Of a DNA stretch of 64,000 bases, positions 57,427 through 64,000 are shown piece after piece. A program made the translations under genes and the position numbers. Location of the stretch: assembly GCA_963725085.1 (NCBI GenBank), contig CAVRXM010000001.1, positions 806,001-870,000 on the forward strand, given 5' to 3'. Position 1 is the first letter of the stretch, and each line of letters begins with the position of its first letter. The DNA comes from VRUE01 sp963725085 (lineage in GTDB: Bacteria; Actinomycetota; Thermoleophilia; Solirubrobacterales; 70-9). The notes under the pieces are model-generated. The model was given only the letters and a program-made list of their open reading frames with translations. It did no database searches and was not told the DNA's origin.

Positions 57427-58243
57427 TCAACGCCGCTCGACCAGGGTTGAGACGACCGCCTCGTAGAAGCCGTCGCCCATCGCGCCCTCGGTCACAGTCG
57501 CGTTGTCCCAGCTCGCCAGCGCCGCCCGCAGGCCGGGGTCGCGCTCGGGGCCGTTGGCGACGACGAAGAAGCGGCCGACCGCCGCCGCCACCTCGAGGTC
57601 CTCGACCGAGTCGCCGACCGCGATGCAGTCCGCCGGGTCGTAGCCGCGGGCCCGGGCGTGGGCGGCGACCGCGTTGGCCTTGCTGACGAGCTTCGGGACC
57701 AGGTGGTAGGCGTGGGTCGGGCCGTCGACCGCCGGCATCTCGCGGCCGATCGCGCCGTTGTCGAGCAGGCGCAGGTCATCGTGGCCGTGCTCGGCCGAGC
57801 AGCCGGTTGGCGTCCTCGACGTCGACCTTGCCGCGGAAGAGGTGGGAGAGGACGCGGCCGTGATGCCACGGCGCGTGGTACTCGAGCCGCCCCTCGTAGC
57901 GCTCGAACAGCATCTTCGGGATCCCCCGCTGCTCGATCTTCTCGTAGACGGTCCCGTCCTCGTCCGGCACCATCTCTCCGGTCAGGAGCGTCGTCTCACC
58001 GTCGATCGCGAACGCGCACCCGGCCTCGTAGATGTAGGAGGTTTGCCCCATCAGCCGCGCCGCCTCGTGGACCTGGGGCTCGCGCCGGCCCGACATGATC
58101 ACGACCTCGACCCCGGCCCGGTGGCAGGCCTCGAGCCCGCGCGACTGGGCCAGCGTGAAGCCGCCCTCCGCGTCGCGAAACAGCGAGCTTCCCTTTCCAA
58201 GGAGGGTCCCGTCGAGGTCGGTGTAGACGCATCTCATGCCCAT
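57427..58243 (-). CDS. HAD-IIB-type phosphatase, frameshifted
   Basis: About 271 residues. Nucleophile DLDGTLLG, VIMSGRRE, and the C-terminal KANAVAAHARARGYDPADCIAVGDSVEDLEVA, with cap region between. Pattern matches Cof-type and mannosyl/glucosyl-3-phosphoglycerate phosphatases. One extra base near 57788. Start ATG 58243, or ATG 58237. Confidence 0.83.
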
Positions 58244-58269
58244 TGGCGCGGTCGCTACGGTAGCTGTCC

Positions 58270-59172
58270 ATGAGCGCGGAGCATTGGAAGCTGGCCGATC
58301 GCGACCTCGACCTCTCGCAGCCGATCGCGGCCGGGATCGTCAACGTCACCGCCGACTCGATGTTCGAGGGGGCGCGGAGCGAGACCCCCGAGGGGGCGGT
58401 CACCGACGGGCTGGAGCTGGTCGAGGCGGGTTTCGACATGCTCGACGTCGGCGCCGTGGCGGCGCGGAGCGGGCCGCCGGTCGCCGCCGAGGAGGAGGCG
58501 GCGGCGCTGGTGCCGGCGATCGAGGGCCTGGCCGGGTCGGGCGTCCCGATCTCGGCCGACACCTTCTCGGCCGAGGTCGCGCGGCGGGCGCTGGCCGCCG
58601 GAGCGGTCGCGATCAACGACATCTCCGGCGGCTCCGACGAGATGTTCGAGCTCGTCGCCGCGAGCGGCTGCGGTTACGTCGTGATGCACATCGAGGGGCC
58701 TCCTCGCGTCGACCGGGCGGCGCCCGAGTACGGCGACGTCGTCGATCATCTCAGGGCCTGGTTCGGGGGGAGAGTCGAGCGCGCCGTCGGCCTTGGAGTC
58801 GGCGAGGAGCAGATCGCGATCGACCCGGGCCTCGACTTCGACCTCAGCACCGAGCAGGACCTCGAGGTCCTGCGCCGGCTCGGCGAGCTCGGCGAGCTCG
58901 GGCTGCCGCTCTATGTCTCGCTCTCGCGCAAGGACTTCATCGGCGCCGTCCTCGCCGGCTCCTGGGAGGGCCGCCTGCCGGCGGCCGAGCGCGAGTGGGG
59001 CACCGTCGCCGCGGCCGCGCTCGCCGTCCGAGCCGGCGCCGACATCCTCCGCATCCACGACCGGACCTCGCTGCAGGCGATCAGGGTTGCAGCAGCGATC
59101 CGGGACTCGCCAGGCAAGGACGCAGGTAGCCCGAATAGCGCGCCCATTCGGGCGACCGAGGACGCCGCGTGA
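58270..59172 (+). CDS. Divergent dihydropteroate synthase-like protein
   Basis: 300 residues, clear DHPS barrel: GIVNVTADSMFEGA, LDVGAVAARSGPP, DTFSAEVARRAL, INDISGG, MHIEGPP, DPGLDF, SRKDFIG (K221) and RIHD. In ordinary FolP the first loop reads NVTPDSFSDGG and the second GGESTRPGA; here the loop proline is Ala28 and the STRPG motif that binds p-aminobenzoate is replaced by AARSGP. It may use another substrate or be naturally less sensitive to sulfonamides. TACGGT lies 8 nt before the ATG. GTGA overlap with the helicase. Confidence 0.8.
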   Translation: MSAEHWKLADRDLDLSQPIAAGIVNVTADSMFEGARSETPEGAVTDGLELVEAGFDMLDVGAVAARSGPPVAAEEEAAALVPAIEGLAGSGVPISADTFSAEVARRALAAGAVAINDISGGSDEMFELVAASGCGYVVMHIEGPPRVDRAAPEYGDVVDHLRAWFGGRVERAVGLGVGEEQIAIDPGLDFDLSTEQDLEVLRRLGELGELGLPLYVSLSRKDFIGAVLAGSWEGRLPAAEREWGTVAAAALAVRAGADILRIHDRTSLQAIRVAAAIRDSPGKDAGSPNSAPIRATEDAA

Positions 59173-61496
59173 CGGGTTCCCGGTCGCTGCTGGAGACGCC
59201 GTGGGCGATCGCGATCGATCCGGCCCGGCGCGACGGCCGGATCGTCGCCGAGAGCGACGAGCCCGAGCGCCCCTCGCGGACGGTGGCGATGCCGGCCTCG
59301 CTCGACCCGGCCCTGGTCGAGGCGCTCGGGCGCGCCGGGATCGACCGCCTCTACTCGCACCAGGGCGAGGCGCTCGAGGCGGCCGCGGCCTCCAACCTCA
59401 TGATCACGAGCGGCACCGCCTCCGGCAAGAGCCTGGCCTTCAACCTGCCGGTGCTCGACGGCATCGCCCGCGACCCCAAGCGCCGCGCGCTCTACCTCTA
59501 TCCGACCAAGGCGCTCGCCCAGGACCAGGCCCGCAAGCTCGCCGAGCTGCGCCCGCCGGGCCTGCGCGAGGCGATCTACGACGGCGACACCCCGCGCGAG
59601 GAGCGCCCCGCGATCCGCCGCCGCAACAACCTCGTCCTCACCAACCCGGACATGCTCCACATCGGCCTGCTGCCCAACCATCGCAGCTGGGGCGACTTTC
59701 TCGCCAACCTCGAGTGGGTCGTCGTCGACGAGGCCCACACCTACCGCGGCGTTTTCGGCTCCCACGTCGCCAATGTCCTGCGCCGGCTGCGCCGGGTGGC
59801 GCGGGCGTATGGGTCCGAGCCGCGCTTCCTGCTCGCCTCGGCGACGATTGCCAACCCGGTCGAACTGGCCGAGCGCCTGGTCGGGCAGCCGTTTGCCGCG
59901 ATCTCCGACGACGGCGCCCCGCGCACCGGGCGCGAGATCGCGATGTGGAACCCGCCCCTGATCGATAAGGCAACCGGGACCCGGCGCTCGCCGCTCTCCG
60001 AGGCGGCCGAGATGCTGGTCGAGCTCGTCTCCCAGGGCGTGCGGACGATCTGCTTCCTCAAGAGCCGCCGCGGGATCGAGCTGATCCAGCGGTTCGCTCG
60101 CGAGGGCCTCGAGGAACGCGGCAAGCCGGAGCTGGCGGAGCGGATCGCGCCTTACCGCGGCGGCTACACGCCGCAGCAGCGGCGCGAGATCGAGGCCCGG
60201 CTCAGCGCCGGCGAGCTGCTCGCGGTCGTCGCAACCGACGCGCTCGAGCTCGGAATCGACATCGGCGAGCTCGACGCCGCGATCTGCGTCACCTTCCCCG
60301 GCACGGTTGCGAGCCTGCGCCAGATGTGGGGGAGGGCGGGACGCCGGCGCCGCGGGCTCGCCGTCTACGTCGCCGGCCAGGACGCGCTCGACCAGTTCTT
60401 CTGCCGCCATCCGGACGAGTTCATCGACCGCCCGGTCGAGGCGGCGATCCTTGACCACGAAAGCGAGCAGATCGCGTCCCGCCACCTCCTCGCCGCCGCC
60501 TACGAGCTGCCGCTCTCGAGCGAGGACGACGAGATCTTCGGCCCCGGCTGGCGGGTGCGGGCCGAGGGCCTGGCGGGGGCCGGCGAGCTGCGCCGGGCGG
60601 GCGACCGGATCCTGCCGCGGCGGAGCGAGTTCGTCGCCGCCAAGATCCCGCTGCGCTCGGCGTCGGCGGACTCGGTCGCGGTGATCGAGCGCGACTCGGG
60701 GGAGATGCTCGGGCTGGTCGAGGCCGAGCGCGCGTTCACGACGATCCACCCCGGCGCCGTCTACCTGCACCTCGGGCGCTCCTACGAGGTCGAGCAGCTC
60801 GACATCGACGGGCGGCGGGCGATCGTCTCCAAGTTCGACGGCGACTGGTACACGCGGCCGAAGAAGGAGACCGAGATCTACATCGAGCGCGTCCGCGAGC
60901 AGCGGACGACGTCGGGGGTCGAGCTCCACTTCGGCGAGGTCTCGGTCAGCGAGCAGGTGATCGCCTTCCAGCGGGTCTCGATCTCCGAGCAGGAGCCGAT
61001 CGACATCGTCGCGCTCGAGCTGCCCGAGCAGCACTTCGCGACCCAGGCGCTCTGGTACGTGCTGCCGGACCGGCTCAGCGGGACGCTGCCGCCCGACGTC
61101 CTGCTCGGCGCCCTGCACGCGTCCGAGCACGGCCAGATTGCGGTCCTGCCGCTGATCGCGATGTGCGATCGCTGGGACATCGGCGGCCTCTCGACCAACG
61201 TCCACTTCCAAACCGGGCGCTCGACGATCTTCATCTACGACGGCCACCCGGGCGGGGTCGGGATCACCCTACGCGGGTACGAGCAGTTCGAGCAGCTGCT
61301 CGGGGACGCCGAGCGGCTGATCGGCGAGTGCCCCTGCGAGTCGGGATGCCCATCCTGCGTGCAGAGCCCGAAGTGCGGGAACCTCAACGAACCGCTGCAC
61401 AAGGAGGGGGCGCTGGAGCTGATGCGGTCGATGATTGGCTCGAGTTCACGCGCGTTCGCCGCGGACGCGGGAGCGAGCGAGCAAGATAGCCGGTGA
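59169..61496 (+). CDS. DEAD/DEAH-box helicase with C-terminal Cys4 domain (MrfA/YprA-like)
   Basis: 775 residues, frame intact. Walker A region SGTASGKSLAFNLPVL, VVVDEAHTYRG (DEAH), VATDALELGIDIGELDA and GRAGRRRRG (helicase motifs V-VI). A DUF1998-type C-terminal domain with CPCESGCPSCVQSPKCGN, four cysteines expected to bind zinc. MrfA of Bacillus subtilis is a 3'-5' helicase repairing mitomycin C damage. Its C-terminal ADAGASEQDSR is encoded in the leader element. Confidence 0.9.
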   Translation: MTGSRSLLETPWAIAIDPARRDGRIVAESDEPERPSRTVAMPASLDPALVEALGRAGIDRLYSHQGEALEAAAASNLMITSGTASGKSLAFNLPVLDGIARDPKRRALYLYPTKALAQDQARKLAELRPPGLREAIYDGDTPREERPAIRRRNNLVLTNPDMLHIGLLPNHRSWGDFLANLEWVVVDEAHTYRGVFGSHVANVLRRLRRVARAYGSEPRFLLASATIANPVELAERLVGQPFAAISDDGAPRTGREIAMWNPPLIDKATGTRRSPLSEAAEMLVELVSQGVRTICFLKSRRGIELIQRFAREGLEERGKPELAERIAPYRGGYTPQQRREIEARLSAGELLAVVATDALELGIDIGELDAAICVTFPGTVASLRQMWGRAGRRRRGLAVYVAGQDALDQFFCRHPDEFIDRPVEAAILDHESEQIASRHLLAAAYELPLSSEDDEIFGPGWRVRAEGLAGAGELRRAGDRILPRRSEFVAAKIPLRSASADSVAVIERDSGEMLGLVEAERAFTTIHPGAVYLHLGRSYEVEQLDIDGRRAIVSKFDGDWYTRPKKETEIYIERVREQRTTSGVELHFGEVSVSEQVIAFQRVSISEQEPIDIVALELPEQHFATQALWYVLPDRLSGTLPPDVLLGALHASEHGQIAVLPLIAMCDRWDIGGLSTNVHFQTGRSTIFIYDGHPGGVGITLRGYEQFEQLLGDAERLIGECPCESGCPSCVQSPKCGNLNEPLHKEGALELMRSMIGSSSRAFAADAGASEQDSR

Positions 61497-61540
61497 TCAT
61501 GGGTGCGAGCGAGCGGGAGCAGAGCAGGCGAACGCAAATT
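61458..61540 (+). repeat. Dispersed leader element, 5' half, copy D
   Basis: 83 bp aligning to 52848-52930 (67 identities, no gap). Like copy C it overlaps the end of the upstream ORF and the start region of the next one. The following GCGAACGCAAATTTCCGT resembles the stretch before copy A. Confidence 0.7.
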
Positions 61541-62005
61541 TCCGTGATTGGGGCCAGCGCCGCCGAGGATGGCTCGCGGGCCGCGCGTCTCGCCGAAGAC
61601 GTCGGGCGCCTGCTGGCAGAGGCTGATGCGACGGTGGTCTGCGGCGGCCGTGGCGGCGTTATGGAGGCGGCGGCGCGCGGCGCGACCCAAGCCGGCGGCG
61701 AGGTGATCGGGATCGTCCCGGGGCTTTCGGTCGACGAGGCGAACCCCCACTGCACCCATGTCGTCGCCAGCGGTGTCGGGTTCGCGCGCAACCTCGCCGT
61801 GGTCGCGAGCGGCGACGCCGTGATCGCAGTCGGCGGCGCCTGGGGGACGCTCTCGGAGATCGGCCACGCGCGGGCCCTCGACCGGACGGTCGTCGCCCTC
61901 CACAGCTGGGGCCTGGTCGGCAGCGAGGAAATGGCGGGGGCGCCGGGGGTGATCGTGGTCGAGACCGCGGCCGAGGCGGTCGCGACGGCCCTCGATGCGA
62001 TCTGA
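61499..62005 (+). CDS. LOG-like / TIGR00725 Rossmann-fold protein
   Basis: About 168 residues. ISVIGASAAEDG, CGGRGGVMEAAARGA, VIGIVPG and GGAWGTLSEIG, the signature of lysine-decarboxylase-like nucleotide-binding proteins (LOG/TIGR00725). Related LOG proteins release cytokinin bases from nucleotides; this subgroup is not characterised. The true start may be GTG 61544; from ATG 61499 the first 15 residues come from the repeated leader element. Confidence 0.8.
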   Translation: MGASEREQSRRTQISVIGASAAEDGSRAARLAEDVGRLLAEADATVVCGGRGGVMEAAARGATQAGGEVIGIVPGLSVDEANPHCTHVVASGVGFARNLAVVASGDAVIAVGGAWGTLSEIGHARALDRTVVALHSWGLVGSEEMAGAPGVIVVETAAEAVATALDAI

Positions 62006-62017
62006 CCCGGTTGGGAC

Positions 62018-62509
62018 TCAGGAATCGGGCGGAAACAGCCGCGCCATGACGAGCGCCGAGCGCAGGGAACCGTCCTCGCGACGGTAGTGGTCGCGCCTCG
62101 TCCCCTCCTCCTCGAAGCCGAGCGAGCGGTAGAGGGCGATCGCCGGCTCGTTGTCGGTGAAGACCTCGAGCTCGATCTTGTGGACGTCGGCGGGGCGGGC
62201 GGCGATCGCCGCCTCGGCGAGCATTCGCCCGCCGCCGCGCCCGCGCCGCTCCGGCAGGATCCACATCCCGAGCGCGAGGACGCCGGGTGCGTTGGTGGGG
62301 TTGAGGCCGAGCGCGCCGATAAGTTCGCCGTCGTCGGTCAGGACGAACGGGTGGTGCTCGTGGGATTCGACCGCGAACCGGAAGCGCTGCTCGAGGTCGT
62401 TCTCTCCGACCGAGGGCTCGGTGGCGAGCCAGCGGCCTTCGTCGACGACGACCTTCATCCCGCGGGCGATCGCCGCGCAGTCATCGAGCGTCGCCGGTCG
62501 CACTTCCAT
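62018..62509 (-). CDS. GNAT-family N-acetyltransferase
   Basis: 163 residues. MEVRPATLDDCAAIARGM at the N-terminus, acetyl-CoA loop ILPERRGRGGGRMLAEAAI (R/Q-x2-G-x-G/A) and IALYRSLGFEEEG. Resembles RimI/RimJ-like or small-molecule acetyltransferases; substrate unknown. Starts 11 bp after the GH15-like stop, same strand. Confidence 0.85.
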   Translation of the reverse strand: MEVRPATLDDCAAIARGMKVVVDEGRWLATEPSVGENDLEQRFRFAVESHEHHPFVLTDDGELIGALGLNPTNAPGVLALGMWILPERRGRGGGRMLAEAAIAARPADVHKIELEVFTDNEPAIALYRSLGFEEEGTRRDHYRREDGSLRSALVMARLFPPDS

Positions 62510-62520
62510 CGCGGACGAGG

Positions 62521-63855
62521 TTATGGCCAGAGCTGGCGGAGGGCGAGGATCGCGAAGGCATGCGACCAGGCGAGCGGCGTCGTCGACCGCGGGATGCCGG
62601 TGCGAGCATCGACGCGCTCCGGCAGGAGGCCCAGGGGCGTCGCGGCCCGCCGTAGCTCCCCGACCAGCCGCAGGGCGGCCCGGCGCTCGCCGAGGGCGGC
62701 AAGGCTCCAGGCGGACCAGGCGGTCGGCGCCGTCCACGGGTCCGCGTCCGGCCAGTCCCCCGAGGGCGCGATGCCGAACCGCCCGCTGCCGGCGGCGAGG
62801 CCCAGCAGGGTCCGCCGAGCGCCCGCAAAGAGGCCCGGATGTGGGAACGGCCGAACCGCCCAGGCCGCAGCCGAGTCGAGGTCGGAGCCAGAGCCCACCT
62901 CCCGCGTCAGCCCCTGTGGGCCCTCGAATCTGGACAGCGCCGTGGCCGGAGCGCCGGCGGCGAGTGCATTCCCGAGGTAGTCGCCGGGAGCTTTCTCCTG
63001 ATAGTCGGCGGTTCCGCCCCAGGAGGTCGCCGCGGCCGTGGGGGCAGCCGCGCCGATGGCGCGGGCGGCGGCTGCGACCCAGCCTTCGGCGTCGCCCTCC
63101 CCGGCGCGCCCGTCGACCGGGGCGCCGGCGACGTCGAACCGCGCGGCGGCGCCGAGGTCGAGCCGCTCGAGGAAGGCGACGACCCGCCGTGCCTCGGCCC
63201 TGTGGCCACCGGCGGCGAGGGCGATCGCGACCGCGGATGCGTCGCGCGGCCAGACGTAGGCCCAGCCGTCGCGTGCCCCGGCGATCGCGGCGCCGGTGCG
63301 TTTGTCGGTGAGGGCCCGCAGCACCAGCAGCGAGCGGCGGTACAACCGCCGCGCCCAGCGGGGCGCGCCCGGGCCGAGCGGCCGCGACGCGGCGAGCCAG
63401 CGACGGTCCGCTCGCGCCGCCTCCGCCCCTCCGATCCGCCGCACGACGCTCACAGAGTGGCTGCCGAAACGAGCACTAGTCCGCAGCACGTTGGTGCCCG
63501 GCAGGTAGCTCTGGTGGATCGAGTCGGCGCGCCAGAACGGCACCGTCTCTCGGCCGACGGTGGCCCTGGCGGGGATTCCGGAGTCCGACGGCACGGTACC
63601 GGCGTTCTGAAGCCCCGCCGGGATCTCGATCGCAAGCCGGCCGGGCGGCCCGAGCTGGCGGAGGTCGACGACGTCGCCGTAGGAGTCGACGGCCCCGACC
63701 CTCGCTCCGTTCCCGACCAGCGCGGTCCCGAGGAACGGCGCCGCCATCCCCTGGATCGCTGGGGGAGTTCGCGGGTCGGCCCGCGACCCGCCGGAGACGG
63801 CGACCGCCGCGACGAGGCCTACGCAGGCGACCGCTGCGGCGCGAATGCTGCGCAT
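62521..63855 (-). CDS. Secreted GH15-like glucoamylase/trehalase-type hydrolase
   Basis: 444 residues. Signal peptide (AAAVACVGLVAAVAVSG), then an (alpha/alpha)6-type barrel. Motifs: DGWAYVWPRDASAVA and a late TTPLAWSHAFA, as in bacterial GH15 enzymes; GLLPERVDARTG carries the second acid candidate. The N-terminal GH15 beta-domain is shortened. Would hydrolyse an alpha-glucan or trehalose-like sugar outside the cell. Frame intact. Start ATG 63855 or 63867. Confidence 0.8.
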   Translation of the reverse strand: MRSIRAAAVACVGLVAAVAVSGGSRADPRTPPAIQGMAAPFLGTALVGNGARVGAVDSYGDVVDLRQLGPPGRLAIEIPAGLQNAGTVPSDSGIPARATVGRETVPFWRADSIHQSYLPGTNVLRTSARFGSHSVSVVRRIGGAEAARADRRWLAASRPLGPGAPRWARRLYRRSLLVLRALTDKRTGAAIAGARDGWAYVWPRDASAVAIALAAGGHRAEARRVVAFLERLDLGAAARFDVAGAPVDGRAGEGDAEGWVAAAARAIGAAAPTAAATSWGGTADYQEKAPGDYLGNALAAGAPATALSRFEGPQGLTREVGSGSDLDSAAAWAVRPFPHPGLFAGARRTLLGLAAGSGRFGIAPSGDWPDADPWTAPTAWSAWSLAALGERRAALRLVGELRRAATPLGLLPERVDARTGIPRSTTPLAWSHAFAILALRQLWP

Positions 63856-63910
63856 CCCCCCATGCAATCAGCCGCTCGGCCCGCCGGTCGCTAGCCTTCG
63901 CGTCTGCCCA

Positions 63911-63983
63911 GGCGAGGTAGCTCAGTTGGTAGAGCACACGACTGAAAATCGTGGTGTCGCCGGTTCGATTCCGGCCCTCGCCA
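63911..63983 (+). tRNA. tRNA-Phe (GAA)
   Basis: 73-nt cloverleaf: acceptor GGCGAGG/CCTCGCC with discriminator A, anticodon stem CACGA/TCGTG around loop CTGAAAA (anticodon GAA), T-arm GCCGGTTCGATTCCGGC. CCA is not encoded. Confidence 0.97.
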
Positions 63984-64000
63984 TCGCATAGGCAAGCGGA

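Noticed and set aside
58911..61247. Long minus-strand ORF opposite dihydropteroate synthase and the helicase
   Set aside because: Antisense mirror of two well-conserved plus-strand genes; no domain pattern or start signal.

Overview
The window is very GC-rich DNA, dense with genes on both strands and with many GTG and TTG starts. It has actinobacterial traits: a TANNNT box 6-9 nt before several start codons (apparently leaderless mRNAs), IdeR/DtxR regulation and a PucR regulator. The gene content suggests a Thermoleophilia/Solirubrobacterales-type actinomycete; the phylum is likely and the order is my inference. There is no phage, insertion sequence or CRISPR array. Many genes change reading frame at single-base indels, mostly +1 in G/C runs, while protein similarity continues in the next frame. 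I treat these as sequence errors and annotate across them.

Region by region. 1-4.9 kb: an FtsH-like protease (cut by the window edge), a metallo-beta-lactamase-fold hydrolase, a secreted polysaccharide deacetylase and a secreted protein with a peptidoglycan-binding domain. 4.97-9.05 kb: tRNA-Asp, then a segment closed by a 22-nt copy of the tRNA 3' end. It carries a quinol nitric-oxide reductase translationally coupled to an unusual membrane protein with a Cys4 motif. 9.05-16.4 kb: thiol and copper-chaperone proteins (TlpA-like, SCO), SpoIID, an acyltransferase-SGNH protein, a lone SGNH hydrolase and small membrane or lipoproteins. 16.5-19.4 kb: two tandem S51 peptidases, a COG4315-like secreted protein and a ferritin.

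19.4-37.3 kb looks like a polyamine and amino-acid module: an enolase-superfamily enzyme, an Orn/Lys/Arg-type decarboxylase, an FAD amine oxidoreductase, an APC permease, a universal stress protein, a PotADBC-type ABC importer with an aldehyde dehydrogenase, then a divergent class III aminotransferase, a PucR regulator, alanine dehydrogenase and a succinate-semialdehyde-type dehydrogenase. Together these could import a polyamine, transaminate it onto pyruvate, recycle the alanine and oxidise the aldehydes to succinate. 37.4-44.2 kb: an RTX-type protein, an acyl-CoA-carboxylase-epsilon-like peptide, dodecin, rhodanese and an assimilatory sulfate operon (sulfite reductase, APS reductase, Sat, APS kinase). 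44.2-63.9 kb: a PHP phosphoesterase, a large secreted protein, biotin-dependent carboxylase alpha chain, sulfatase, HAD enzyme, sucCD, a beta-propeller/PKD protein, an aminotransferase, a DtxR regulator, a HAD phosphatase, a divergent dihydropteroate synthase, an MrfA-like helicase, a LOG-like protein, a GNAT, a GH15-like protein and tRNA-Phe.

The most unusual signal is a dispersed element found in two halves. One half lies at 16.53 and 44.99 kb, the other at 52.85 and 61.46 kb. All four copies sit directly before a start codon in the sense direction. Three contain a short ORF whose stop abuts or overlaps the next gene's start, and one of these has a leaderless-type -10 box placed for its own start codon.
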